This document shows positions 44,802-56,988 of a stretch of DNA of 64,000 nucleotides, piece after piece. The notes under the pieces were generated by a model, which was not told the DNA's origin, made no database searches, and saw only the letters and a program-made list of their open reading frames with translations. The DNA comes from Capillidium heterosporum (lineage: Eukaryota > Entomophthoromycota > Entomophthoromycetes > Entomophthorales > Capillidiaceae), in contig WBMQ01000005.1 of NCBI GenBank assembly GCA_016630905.1, positions 806,001-870,000 of the forward strand. The letters run 5' to 3'. The position numbers and the translations under genes were made by a program. Each line of letters starts with the position of its first letter. Within the stretch, counting starts at the first letter, position 1.

Positions 44802-45968
44802 TTACTCAATATCTATAGGGTTGGTCCGCAACCCGTAAGAAGGTAATGAGGAGTTGGAAGGTAAAGTATCCAGCGGACACCACTGCGTCTTATAACTAGG
44901 TACCGGTGGGGTAGTACCAGTAGGCGGAGAATCAAGGTGTTGGATAACAGTAACATTGGGATTATCGGGGTTGCGAAGTACAGCTGCCTCTAAGCCAGGA
45001 TCATTGTAACTTTGATATCTAGGCAATGCATTCAAAGTCTCTTGTCTAGGGGTAGGCATGATCATGACACTGACTTTAGCTAATATCCTATGGAGACGAT
45101 CCTGGCTGTCAGACAGAACTAGTAGAATTTTGACTTTGTGATCAACTTTGATGAGGTCTGACTCCAGGTGACAGTGGGCACCATCGCGAGTGGGTGGCGG
45201 TATAGGTACGTTCAAAGTGAGTTCTAAAGATGGATCGGGGATGGTTATAGTTCGTGATATGCGGGATTGGACTCTACCATCACATTTGGTGGCGACGTTG
45301 GTATCCTCACCTTTGGCATTGACGGTGACATACTCTTTAAGTAGGCAAGTAACAGTCTGTACTTTGAGGCCCTCGTCCAACGACAAAAGTTTGAAGTGCA
45401 ATGGAATCTCTTCACCTTGGCCGAAAGCTTTACTAGGGGAGTAAACTTCGTAGTGTAGCATGTCGTTCCAAGTGTCAGACAGGTAGATCAACTCAGCCAG
45501 CACTGAGGCCGAAGGTAGAAGCGCCCGCTTTATGGTGAGGACTTGTCGGTCGGTGTAGTTTATGGAGAAGGTAGGTCGTTCTAGCACGGCTTTGAATTTA
45601 TACTCTACCATGCCGTAGTCTACTAAGACGGAGGGAGGTAGGTCTCCCGGTAGAGTAATTTCAAAGTCGTAAAAATAGTTACCAGCCTGTAGTACGTGGT
45701 ACTTTTTCTGAGGCTGTAAAAAAGTCCACTTCTTCTCGATTAATGAGCGCTGTTCCGAACATATCCGCTGTAAGGTACCAGCACCTGTAGTCCAGTGGGT
45801 TTGCATCCTACCTGAGAAGTGTAAGGTTATCGCTTTTACCTTCATGGTATCGGTTGGCGATACAGCCAAGGTGCCTTGCAGAACTTTTCCTGAGCATTCG
45901 GTTGGACTTCCATAGAATATCACCTCCTTCTCAGATAGTTGGATCTCGAAGACGGCTGGGTGACGCAT
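44802..45968 (-). CDS. Alpha-arrestin (arrestin N and C domains)
   Basis: A single exon of 388 residues from the ATG at 45968. The arrestin N domain spans about residues 5-135, with GKVLQGTLAVSPTDTMKVKA and VKAITLHFSGRMQTHW, then YDFEITLPGDLPPSV, a near-exact form of the fungal alpha-arrestin strand. The C domain spans about 160-310, with FGQGEEIPLHFKLLSLDEGL and SRTITIPDPSLELTLNVPIP. A flexible Pro-rich tail follows. Family members act as adaptors between membrane cargo and NEDD4-type ubiquitin ligases. Here the tail has LPSYG, LPRYQ and VPSYK but no exact PPxY, so ligase recruitment by the canonical motif is not shown. Cytosolic or peripheral membrane location is inferred. Confidence 0.88.
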   Translation of the reverse strand: MRHPAVFEIQLSEKEVIFYGSPTECSGKVLQGTLAVSPTDTMKVKAITLHFSGRMQTHWTTGAGTLQRICSEQRSLIEKKWTFLQPQKKYHVLQAGNYFYDFEITLPGDLPPSVLVDYGMVEYKFKAVLERPTFSINYTDRQVLTIKRALLPSASVLAELIYLSDTWNDMLHYEVYSPSKAFGQGEEIPLHFKLLSLDEGLKVQTVTCLLKEYVTVNAKGEDTNVATKCDGRVQSRISRTITIPDPSLELTLNVPIPPPTRDGAHCHLESDLIKVDHKVKILLVLSDSQDRLHRILAKVSVMIMPTPRQETLNALPRYQSYNDPGLEAAVLRNPDNPNVTVIQHLDSPPTGTTPPVPSYKTQWCPLDTLPSNSSLPSYGLRTNPIDIE

Positions 45969-46407
45969 TATCTAACTAATAGTGTTTGAAAGCTGATTAG
46001 TGGTGTTTAAGTTGAGCTGTAAGTAGACGGTCTAAGTCGATGTATAGAAGTAGGAAGGTGTTGTTAAAAGTTTAGTTGGATTTCCGAGATCAAGTTGCTA
46101 TCTTGGCCAATTTCGCTTCAAATTTCATCAAGTTGGTGAGAGAAGTAAGCACCATCAGAAATACTTTTATGGCTTCGCTTAATCTTGGGCTCAACACCTG
46201 TGTTTCTATAAAAAAGTACCAGTTCTAAGTAGATTGTCTTCAAACCTATAGTTTTAGCTTATCTTGCAAACTGGACCAATCGGATTGGCTACAAACTTGG
46301 AGAATAGAAATGCAAATCTGTGAAAGTGAACTGAGAACCTAAGTTCAATTCCCTGAATAAGGGACCCAAAATAAACTAAACCTACAATTAATTTTGTAAA
46401 ATTAAGT
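45969..46407. other. Spacer upstream of the arrestin gene
   Basis: AT-rich promoter region. No coding signal. Confidence 0.45.
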
Positions 46408-46647
46408 ATGGGTGGCTCGTGATGGTTCTCAACTTCCTATTTAGGTATAGATGCAATAGCAAACTTTCATGCAGCCTACCTTGCGATTCCTATAAAGAAC
46501 AGGCATGCTGAAACGGATGGTATTCGGTATCTTCCTTTATATGAAATTGAGTTGCTGAGCCGAATTATTATCGTTGCTTACACCATTCCCTCGTTCACAG
46601 TGCTGTATACTGCTTTCTTTAGGAATAAAGCCAAGTTCACCAGCTAA
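46408..46647 (+). pseudogene. 80-codon relic or exon with one in-frame TGA
   Basis: From the ATG at 46408 the frame reads MGGS, a TGA, then WFSTSYLGIDAIANFHAAYL and further residues including RHAETDGIRYLPLYEIELL and SRIIIVAYTIPSFTVLY, to a stop at 46645-46647. The amino-acid make-up is protein-like and the codons are balanced. The remainder looks like a fragment of a larger enzyme or membrane protein. I do not recognise it. It may be the last exon of a dead gene. Confidence 0.35.
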
Positions 46648-47842
46648 GTGTTGAGAATCTAACAAAAATTTGGCCCTGGACTATAAATAGTCCATCTATT
46701 TACTCCGAAATGATACCATAGGCACACAAAATAAGATCAGATTAGCTATATCTCGCTTTAAATTTTTTGAGATTATAGAATAGGTTGCTATATGTTTATA
46801 GTAACAAGTCGCTATTAAAGGGTTAAGTCGATCTACAGAGTAAAAGCACAGTCATAGTCTTAACCCTTTGTTTAGCGACGCTACAAGCTAAATTCCTACT
46901 AAAATCTAGTCAGACTTTGTGGACAGTTGCTTGTACAAGCTATATTTAAAAAGCTACGTGATCATATTTAGAATAGGACGGCATAACAGTTTAGCATGTC
47001 AGCTTGACTGATGGTGGAGGATGGATGTTCTAAAAGGACAGCTTTCGATTTGGAGTTCTGGGATTGAAGATTTCCTAAGCTGAAGTTTGATAATGGATGA
47101 TAAATCCTTCAAACTTCAAAGTGAAGATTTTCAACTTGTGGTTATTAAAAGAGCACCCAATTAATTGATGGTTACTTTAGCTATATGTATTTTCTCCTTA
47201 TGTTTGTGACGACACTTTTATTTATTGAAAAGTCCAACTGACCTTTCCAAAGTGTCTGAGATTGAATATAAAAGCACTGATTTAAAAATTTTGCAGTGAA
47301 CCTACACTTAGATTTGCTGCCATACCAGCAAATTATAAACTGCAGGTTGCCATCACTAACAAACTTCTGTAGGGATCCTCCTTCCCAAACAAACACTCCA
47401 AAGCAAGGATCGAATCTATTTGGAATTTTTTCATCCATTTATGGAATAAAACTTTATATATGTCGTAAAGTGGAAGAGTACAGTCCGGTATAGTTGTTTT
47501 TGGTCTTCGAATTTATCATCTCACCTTACTTTATTGGGGAAAAAGCTTCATCCAGCTCAAAACTTTCTACAAGTTTGGACTTTTCATAATTAAATCACAG
47601 CACATCAAGACAATATTAGACCAATAGTTCCAGCTAGTTTTAGGATTTACCAACTTCAAACTTGAGTCCACAGTTCTATTCCAAACAATTATGCCGCCGT
47701 TTATAATGTCTCAGAAGCGGTCATAAACTCAGTTCTCATACCACAAAAGAAAAGTTACCAACGAGTTCAGTCAGAGAAAACATCGTTTCAACCTTTTACA
47801 TCAAAGATATATAGCGAGGGATAGCATATAGACAGTTAATTT
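46648..47842. other. Spacer upstream of the ABC transporter
   Basis: No supported gene. Overlapping frames at 47181-47493 on both strands show no family features. Confidence 0.45.
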
Positions 47843-50613
47843 ATGGCTCTACTACAACTGAAATTGAGCTTGTTGAGTCCAATTTATAATGCGATTTTAG
47901 CTGGTATAGCATTCAGGCACTCAACTACGACGCATGAGCCCAACTTGATCAATTCAACGTTGTTAAGTGGAACCAACAAGACAACAGGTTACAGTACCTT
48001 TAATCCCAACGATACTCACTCCAATCGACCTAAATGTAAATTTTTAACTTTGCGTAGCTTTTTCAACATTGTCGATATTTTAGTTGCAATCACTATACTA
48101 TTATGTAGCTTAACTTTTAAATATTGTAATAGCTACACCATTGAAGGATATAGTTTATTTAGTATCTATTTGAGCTATGCTTCGATATGCCTCTTAAGCT
48201 CAATATTGTACTTCGCTTTTATCTACCTACACTCAAATTCTCAGCTACTCAAGGTTAACTTTCTGTTTTTCAACTACATAAGTGTATTGTTGAAGGGTAT
48301 TCTATTAGTCGCTGGGTTTAATGTAGCTTCGTCGAAATTGGATGCGAACTTGGGTCACCCAATATTAATGGTTATTCAGCCAGCTATCATACCTTACATT
48401 TCTATTTTGTTTTGGAGGCTAGTAGTAGCCCAGTTAGTTACCTTTGGTTTAATTCTACTCTTGGAAATTTGCAACTCCATCACTATAAAGCACTTTTACA
48501 ATCAGCCTCACGACTGTAGCTGTGGATCAGCAGCTTTACCAACTTCAACTTTAACTATTTCAAGTGCGGAAGACTTGACCAACCAATTCAACGGGATCGA
48601 AAACTTTGGCCAGAAGTTACGACAGGTGCTGCCTTATATGTGGCCCAAGCATTCAAAGTACCTGCAGTTCCTCATCGTAGTATGTATAGTTTTAATCGCC
48701 TTGGTCCCCATCGTCAATTATTTGGTCTACAGCCAGTATAAGCAGGTGATAACCGACATCACCAACTTCGAGGATCCTAAAGCTTACTACAGCATCGCAT
48801 TGTTTATTGCCTTGAAGTCGCTACAGGGGTCTATAGGTTTGTTGAGTAGCGCCCAAACTTTCGCTTGGATTCCGATTGGCCAGTTTACAACTCGTGAGTT
48901 GTCGGTTGGCATGCTGCATCATCTCCACAGGTGAATTTTAATTCTCATTTAAAAGTTTATTAATTCACTATTTTGATTAGTCTGTCGGTACGTTTTCATC
49001 TCAATCGTAAGACTGGAGAGATTTTACGTGTACAGGATCGAGGTGTATCGAGTGTAGTTTCAGTCCTCACCGCCATTCTATTCAACGTAGTGCCCACATT
49101 AGCCGATCTATTCACCACCGTAACCGTACTATCCTACAATGCCGATCCCTACATCGGACTTGCAGTTCTCGTTACAGCCCTATTGTATATCTACCTGACT
49201 GTGAAGTTGACGGACTGGCGGACCAAGTACCGAAGGGAGTGTAACCGATTAGACAACGCAGTCGAAGCTCGTGCTGTCGATTCTCTATTGAATTTCGAAA
49301 CCGTCAAGTACTTTTCAGCCGAGAAGTTTGAAGTCGATATGTACGCCAAATCCATCGACGCCTACCAGATCGCTGACGTCAACTCAAAGTCTGCTTCGGC
49401 CGCTCTAGCTACCGTACAGAACTTGACAATCCAAGTTGGCCTAGCAATTGGATGTTTCATTGCTGTCTACCGAGTCCTGCACAAACAGATCGCCTTGAGT
49501 GAATTCGTAGGTACGCTAGCTTACATTCAGCAGGCCTATACTCCCCTCAATTGGTTCGGAAGCTACTATCGTACCATCCAGAAGAATTTTGTCGACATGG
49601 AGAAGATGTTGGACCTATTGAAGGTAGAGCCAGAACCCATCGATTTACCTGATGCCTTACCTTTTAAAGCTGAGGAAGGTAAGGTTCAGTTCGATGATGT
49701 ATCCTTCGGTTATGACAAGAATCACCCCATTCTCAAAGGTATAAGTTTTACGGTGGAACCAGGGATGACAGTTGCCCTAGTAGGTCCCAGTGGTGGTGGA
49801 AAATCCACGATACTACGCCTACTATTACGATTCTACGACTGCAACTCTGGTAGTGTTAAAATCGATGATCAAGATATCAAGCTAGTTAAACAGAACGACT
49901 TGCGAAAATGTATCGGAGTTGTACCTCAAGACACCGTGCTGTTCAACGACGACGTTTTCTACAACATACTATATGGCGACCCCAGTGCTGGAGCCGATAA
50001 GGTACAACAGGCGGCCGAAGCAGCTCGCATCCACGACCGGATTTTAAGTTTCAAGGACGGGTACCAGACCAAGGTAGGAGAACGTGGCTTACGACTCAGC
50101 GGTGGTGAGAAGCAAAGGGTAGCTATAGCACGAACTTTCTTGCGAGACCCCAAGATCTTACTGCTTGATGAAGCTACTTCGGCCCTGGATACTACAACTG
50201 AGCGCCACATTCAAGCTAGCTTGAACTCCATAGCTCAAGGTAGGACTACTCTAATAGTTGCACATCGTTTATCTACCGTCGTGGATGCCGATCTGATTTT
50301 AGTCCTCAAGGACGGTCAAATTGTGGAGCGTGGCAACCACCATCAGTTGATGGAAAACGAAAATGGCGTATACTTTGACATGTGGACCAAGCAACTCAGT
50401 GACTCGTACAAGGGGAGGAAGGGCAGGAGTAAAAGACACCTGGAATTACCAAGTCGAATGGTGGGTAGTACTAACAATAATTCCCAAAATGTGTCAAACG
50501 ACGGCAGTGATAGTGAGGATACCAACTCGTCGTCGGGTGAAGGCAACATGTCCAAGTTGAACTTATTGTCGGTTAGCTGTCCCAACCCAAGAATGAATGG
50601 TAGAAGGCGGTAA
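47843..50613 (+). CDS. HMT1/ABCB6-type ABC half-transporter with extra N-terminal membrane domain
   Basis: Two exons, 47843-48930 and 48981-50613, with a 50-nt intron, giving 906 residues. An N-terminal membrane domain of about five helices (residues 1-240) precedes the six-helix core (LPYMWPKHSKYLQFLIVVC onward). The spliced junction reads HLHSLSVRFHLNRKTGEILR, the classic ABCB6/7 and HMT1 motif. The nucleotide-binding domain has Walker A GPSGGGKST (631-639), Q-loop VVPQDTVLF, signature LSGGEKQR (735-742), Walker B ILLLDEATSALD (755-766) and H-loop His791. The NFETVKYFSAE box is typical of the ATM/HMT group. HMT1 moves phytochelatin- or glutathione-bound metal into the vacuole, and ABCB6 relatives carry tetrapyrroles; substrate and membrane here are inferred. 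No mitochondrial presequence is seen, so HMT1 fits better than ATM1. A Ser/Asn-rich tail is extra. Confidence 0.93.
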
Positions 50614-51332
50614 AGTTGGATCTGTGGCTTGAGGATGTAAATATTTACTGATTTAATAAGATTCTATATGAATTGATTTTTTGATATTCACCTACAATGT
50701 TCGTTACTCCAGTTGGATTATAATGACGAGTACCAGATATCAATTTTAAAATAATCGAAAAGGTGATATTAATTGATAAACCATATTTATTTGTCTATGA
50801 GTTTGTCTTATTTTTTATGTATATACTTATTTTCTATGTCTAAATCCTATGCGTCCATATGCTAGAATAAAGGATATTTGTTGCTACTTTTGACTCGATA
50901 CTAAAGGATATAATACCAAACTTATGGTTCTATACTTAAAAACAGCTGCTTGAGCTCCTAGTTACTGTATAGAAAATAAAATGTCTTAATCCTACTTTTA
51001 TTCAGAAATGAGTGCAATTTATAGTTTAAAGACATCCATCTAGTTAATCAATGGGTATTGCTTATCTTGAATGCTGTTGTGAGATAAAGCATTCAATTTA
51101 ATTTTGTATATTTGGTATGCATTTTATTAGCTGTATTCCATAAGTGAAATCTCACTAGCAAATGAAATAGGTGAGTGGGCACTAGTCTTCATTTACTATT
51201 GACTAAAGTTCTACCAATAGATTTAGCCATTAAAGCTGTTGATTGAAACAATAAGCATGTAATCACTTTGGAATAGAGGGAGCAACAGTGACGAAAGTGA
51301 TCAAAATACTTTGCTCTTAATATATCAATAAC
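50614..51332. other. Spacer
   Basis: AT-rich. No supported gene. Confidence 0.5.
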
Positions 51333-51615
51333 ATGCGCAATATCAAAAAAAGCAAACTTGAACAGACCAATTCAAAGCTGCACCACTACCAAGTTATCAG
51401 CCAAGAGCTTTCCAAACTTAAAAACACTCTTTCTTCAATCGAAAAGGAGATAGATACGTTGAATACACAAGCTGACTCGGTAAAGCGTCTAGGGATAGTT
51501 TCTGCCAGCATGTAAGGTAGCTTTTGATATACGTAACTAACTTAGTTTCAGGTTAATGGCATCGCAAACTGTCTTAGCTAAGCATCCCATCCTAGAGTTT
51601 GAAGAGAATCCCTAG
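51333..51615 (+). CDS. Small coiled-coil protein, family uncertain
   Basis: Two exons, 51333-51511 and 51552-51615, with a 40-nt intron that has a TAACTAAC branch-like site and a tttcag acceptor; 80 residues. The first 50 residues form a strong heptad pattern (SKLEQTNSKLHHYQVISQEL and LSKLKNTLSSIEKEIDTLNT). A short hydrophobic part, SASMLMASQTVLAK, and an acidic end follow. Size and layout resemble small scaffold subunits such as DASH/Dad2 or BLOC-type proteins. This is only a shape resemblance, and I do not assign a function. A further exon past the TAG cannot be excluded. Confidence 0.5.
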
Positions 51616-52211
51616 TCTTATCCACCGATTTACGAATTTAACAGGTACTCAGATCTATGGGCCAATTTATCCAAACAAAACACAGGCACCTAGATTCAAT
51701 TTTTAGACATCTTGATATTTTCATATCTCAGTATGTTTGAAATTAGCATACGAACACTATTATAAAATGGTAAATTTGCTATATAATACTCAAGTGTTTG
51801 TATTTCGATATCTGCCCAATTATTAAAGGACTTTTCATTCTGTAAAATAAGATATATTGTTATTGTTAAATGTATTTTTAAAGTTCATTAACTAAATATA
51901 TTCAAGACGATTTTCAGATAAACTTTCCACTACAACCAAGATATTGCAGTACTAACAAGTAGAAATAGATGCTTATTTGAAGTACTACTTTCCCCACTAT
52001 TATAAAAAGCCTATACCGCTAATATACTCTAGCGTTAAAAACTATCTCAGTTTATCTGATTCAAAGAGTTAAGCGAATTAATGTAGGATGAAGCTAACAA
52101 ATTAAAATTCCACATAATGCATGAGAAAATATTACAAATACTAATGCAAAAGTGCTATAGAATAACCATATTTATAAATATATAGGTGAGTTACCACTTT
52201 TAATTAGCGTT
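51616..52211. other. Spacer between convergent genes
   Basis: AT-rich. No supported gene. Confidence 0.45.
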
Positions 52212-52843
52212 TTATCCCTGGCGGCGACGAGGGTTGTTACGGCGAACGGAGCGGTCAAGACCGACAACTTCACCAGCTCCGGACTGACTGTCATCCTGCT
52301 TGCTAAGGATGTTCTCGAAGTTCAAAGACTTGACGAGGTCCTTAAAATGAAATTTAGGAAAAGCTATAAACTAGTAAAATTACCCTGGTCTGAGCATCAA
52401 CGTTAATGGAGCTGAGGTCAAGAGCGGAAACTTCGGGGACGTAGTTATCCTTGCGCTCACGCTCCTCTTCCTGGAGCTTGAAGGAGATACCACGGACGGG
52501 TCCACGCTGGATACGCTTCATCAAGTGAGTGGTGAAACCAGCAATCTTGTTACGAAGACGCTTGGTCGAGATGATAGCGACCTCGGCGCAGATTCTCTTG
52601 TTGGTTTGGAAATCAAGAGTCAGGCGGGGGTAGTATTTTTCGATCAAAACACGGCTGGCTTTTTTGACAGTCTTAGTACGTACACGACCCTATATAGTTG
52701 GGAAATTGAGTAGCTGTTCTATTACAACCTTAAACGATATTTAGCCATGGTTGACTTAATTTACAAAATGAAAATGGTTGGATGCAAATTGGTGAATTTA
52801 TTGACGACAAAATTTTTAATATTGGATGCTAAATATTTACCAT
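52212..52843 (-). CDS. RPS17: 40S ribosomal protein eS17
   Basis: Minus strand, exons 52843-52841, 52689-52384 and 52340-52212, giving 145 residues. The protein is unmistakable: [70 protein letters not shown] and [14 protein letters not shown], with a lineage-typical basic tail [11 protein letters not shown]. The start is inferred. The frame for GRVRTK opens directly after an acceptor (ctatatag), and an ATG followed at once by gtaaat lies 151 nt upstream, so the first exon would be the ATG alone, as in many eukaryotic RPS17 genes. A nearer ATG at 52748-52746 is out of phase with every donor I tried. The gene is less AT-rich than its neighbours, as expected for a highly expressed gene. Confidence 0.93.
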
Positions 52844-53916
52844 ATTGATAGATGCTGAAAGAAAGTTCCTTTAAGGTGCTGGTGGTCTAAGGTTACCGAC
52901 AATAGCGAAGAGGAGGTCCGTCGGTCTATTAGCCTACTCTTTAGTGGTTGAGTATAGTATCAATAGAGTGGCTTTTTAGTCAGCAATACTAGAACTTAAT
53001 TGGATTATTTGTGCAATTTCGCCGGATTTCATGACTTTGAGTTCAATTGGAAATCTCAATTCCTTCAACCAAAAGCTTAGGAGATAAACAATACTACTTT
53101 AAGCTGAATAGTAGCGTACTATATAGAAAAGAAAGCAGATCTACATCTGAGTGGCACGCATCAAGAAAATATCGGTTCACAACTTGTATATGTATACCTA
53201 CAACTGGCAATTGGTCTTTTAATTATCAATTGCGGATAAATTGGCAGTCTTTTAAAAGCTGAAATGGCATTCCAAGTTATCATTTATTAACCTTTAGATA
53301 AAGGCTTCTTACCTATCTTTTCACAGCATCACAGTCCTAAATTTCAATAGTATAGGAATGCAGATTTATTATAAAAACAATATAGTCGATATTGTAGGCA
53401 GTGCTTTGAAAATCTTTACTTTAGATATTCTACCTATTCCAAACTGTATCTCCAATTTGATATTAATTTAATATTTTGATCAGAAAATAAGCAACTTAAA
53501 ACAATTAAACTCGTAGAGATTTATCCATATTTTCTGAACAAAGTTTCAAACATAAATTAAACTGTAAATATGATTTGGAACAAAGGGAATGTTGTCAAGT
53601 CGAAGCAGAACATCATCCCAAATGCTAGGAGAAAGTATTTTCACTATATCCTGATAAAAGCTATAGGATCCAATAGATTGAACTTTTAGGCAAAGTATCG
53701 ATTTTTAATTGGAGAAATATATCAATCTACGGTGCTTATTTCTCTGTAGATTTGCAACTTTGGATTTGAATTTTAAGCAAACTCTCAAATTGACACGTTT
53801 TATCCAAAGGAAGTTTTAAGGTTAGAATTAAATTACTGTGGGCGGTTTAACTAGTAACTTTGTCCGTCGATACCTAGTTCTTACTTTTGTACAGTATTGC
53901 TATTTATTAAGTAACC
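52844..53916. other. Spacer between divergent genes
   Basis: Promoters of RPS17 and the HOOK-like gene. A 71-codon frame at 53047-53262 shows no family features. Confidence 0.45.
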
Positions 53917-56900
53917 ATGCCGCCAACTTCTTTAACAGATTCACTGAACGACGCCTTGCAGCTAGCTGATGCCTATACAGAACTGGTATTATTTTCTATC
54001 AATTTTTTAACAATTCAAGATAAATAGAATTCCATTATTTGAAGATTCGGTAAAGGATTTCAATGAGCTTTCAGACGCCCATATTTTTTCAAGACTTTTG
54101 AAGGAGCTGTAATTTATTTATATACTATATATATTAAACAGGGATAGTGATAGTATATCGTTCAAAGTAATCGACAAGGTAGAAAATTCAAATTGGGTAA
54201 ACAAGTTGTCGAATCTCAAAAAACTGCACCAATACATGGACCGCTTCTGCCAAAATAAGACAAAGGACTGTAAGGTTCCCGTCCCCGATTTTCACGTTAT
54301 TGCAAAAAACCAGGATATACGAGAGCTCGTCAAATACTGCCAACTGGTGTTTTACATTATATTCTACTTCTCCGACAGCTGCCCAAACTTGAACCTCAAC
54401 TATTCAGCAAATTCTCTTAACAAAGAAAATCAATTTCTGATTGCCACTGCCTGTAACGAGGTAACAGCTTTTTATTTAACTATACTAAAGCCACTGTTAG
54501 TTGAAATTTTTAGAAAACTCCAACAATCCGAGGTAAACCTATGGCTTTATTTGCTTTTAATTCTCCTTAGTATTAGTAATGCTGCGACCCCACAACATGA
54601 TGGTAATACATTGGCGCTTAAACGACAGATGGAGGCGATGCAGAGTAACTACGAGCTAGAAATGGAGAAGCAGAAAAGGGAGTACGAACAAGTTTTTGAA
54701 GAGCTTCAGTTTTACAAAAGTAGTTTTGTAAGATCACTTTCCAATGACATATGCTAAACTACATATAGGAGGAAAGCCAGCAAGACCGAAAAAATCTTTC
54801 GCAAAAGATCAAGGATATTGAATCTAATATGCTTAGAGCTGGTGATTTTAGTAAGGCTGAGATCATTTTGAAGCAAGAGATAGATGAAATGAGAAATGCA
54901 CTGTATATTATACCAAGCTTAAGTATACTAATTTTTTATAGCTCAGAAGCCGAGGAAAAGCGTCATGAAGCTGAAGTTACAATTTCAAGACAGAATGCTG
55001 ATATTTCCGATTATAACAGACAGGTATTATTTTCGCAATATTTATTTAACCTCTACATCATAGATCCAAAATCTTACTGAAAAAGCCGAGATGGTCGATC
55101 AGCTTAAGGATAAAGCTCGTGAACTAAAGCAGATGACCGAAAAATTCCAACGCAGTGAAAACATGAACGACAAATATAAGAAGAGACTCGACGACCTTGG
55201 GGATGTTAAGAAGCGCTTAAAAGTAACAACAGCTATTTCATATACCTAAACTATATTGTAGATGTCCGAAGAGCAAACTCTTAAATTGACTGAGGCAAAT
55301 TCCAAATTGGAAGAGGATATCCAAAAGTTAGTCGCCTTCAAAACCATTTCCGAATCCTACAAGGAGCAAAGTTTAACTTACGAGTCTAAGATCAATACGT
55401 TGACCTTGGAGAACGAACGTTCCCAGTTCGAAATTCGCAATTTGAAAGAGAGCCTTAAAATTTTGGAGATTGAAAGGGACCGCTACCAGGAGGATGCCAT
55501 GAATTTTGAAAGCAAGCTTCGTGATCTTGAACTAGGTACTATTCATTCTAAGCGTGTACTTACTTTTAGATCAACCTGCTTCCGACGACTTAGGCCTACT
55601 TTCTACTGGCATTACCTTAGATGAAGCTCAAACTGATGAGCTGTACAACTTTCAAAACGATTATTTGCTAATATTTATAATAGGAAAGCCAAAGTAATTA
55701 AACTAGAGCAAGAAGTTACTGCTTTACGTAATGGTACGCGCGAATCAGGTTCAACTCAAAGGATCATCGTACTTGAGAATATGATCGAAGATGGGAAGAA
55801 GGCGCGTGCTAAAGTTGAAGAGGTAGATGTTTGTAATGGGTGTTTTTAACATTGATATAAGGAACTTATGGCAGCCCATCGCAAGAATTTGATGCTCGAG
55901 GAAGAACTTAAGCGTGTTCAATCTCTCGACGCTGGGGATAAACTCAGGTGCTTTTTAATCAATTTCTATGCCTTAACAATACTAGCTACGACATTTCACT
56001 CAACCTAAGAGTCCGAGTAAACGAGATGGAGGAGGAGCTATCCCAAGCTAAGCGTAAGCTCAATGAAACGGAAATTACTCTTGAACAATGTCAGAACGAG
56101 CTACTGATTGCTAAAACAGATCGTAATGTTTGTCCAAAAATAAATACCAACATTTTATTTAGTTAGCATGGTTGGTAAGGACCAGCTGGACGCCATTAAC
56201 CTGGCCAAGATCGAAAATACCAAGATGATTGAAAAGCACAGCCAAGAAAAAGACGAGATTGTCACCAAACTTAAAACTCTTGAGGAGGAGCACCGTAACC
56301 AGATTCAGATGGTAAACCAGCTCCTCATGGATAAAGACGCCCTCCGCACCCAAAGTTTGCATCAGAAGGATATGCTCCTTGAGAACGAGAAAGTACTGGG
56401 CCAACTACGAACCACCTTGGCCACTTTGGAGAACCAACCCTCGGGTGCCTCCTCAGACGAGTTGGCCCAGGTCAAGGAGATGCTTGCTAAGGAAACTTCA
56501 CGCTCCATGGAACTGCGTGAGGAAAACATCCGATTAAAGGGTGCTGAAGAGAACCAGCAGTTGAAGATCAAGTTGCTCACCGAGGTACTTTTTTACTTGT
56601 ACAATTGTTAAAATTCTTAGCAAATGAAATCGAGCGAGAAATCGCGAGGTCAGGCCAGCGCTCAGGAGACTGAATTCCTAAACGATGCTATCGTGTCCTT
56701 GAAATCTGACCTCCAGCAGAAGACAGAGGAAATTGAAGCTCTCAAAGTAAGTAGATGTATCAATTTTTGACTAACCGATTGCAGGAAAAACTTGAAAAGA
56801 CATTGCTCCAGCATCGTAGGGAAGCTGGATTCATGACCTCAGCCTGGCACGAGTTGGCGTTGAAAGCCCACCGTGACTTCACCTCGTCGACGACCGCTTC

Positions 56901-56988
56901 GGCCAACACTACCACCGGACGCCACGCACCCGCTTCGTGGCTCGCCATGCAACGTTCCAATCTTAATGTCCAACTTAAACGTCGTTAA
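53917..56988 (+). CDS. HOOK-family dynein/endosome adaptor
   Basis: A many-exon gene. The N-terminal hook domain reads PLFEDSVKDFNELSDAHIFS, WVNKLSNLKKLHQYMDRFC and VKYCQL across introns of 33-34 nt (53986-54019 and 54109-54141). A long coiled-coil follows through about ten short exons, with NMNDKYKKRLDDLGDVKKRL and KARAKVEE. The end, REAGFMTSAWHELALKAHRD, matches the HOOK C-terminus, and the stop is at 56986-56988. Fungal HOOK links early endosomes, through FTS and FHIP, to dynein. Introns around 54460-54640 are ambiguous: a 30-nt intron and a hydrophobic unspliced stretch (WLYLLLILLSIS) suggest further splicing there. Exon ends downstream (for example 54728-54768, 41 nt) are clean. No frame defect is needed. 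About 800 residues are expected. Confidence 0.85.

Noticed and set aside
44802-45968. PPxY ligase-binding motifs in the arrestin tail
   Set aside because: The tail has LPSY, LPRY and VPSY but no exact PPxY, so the motif is not claimed.
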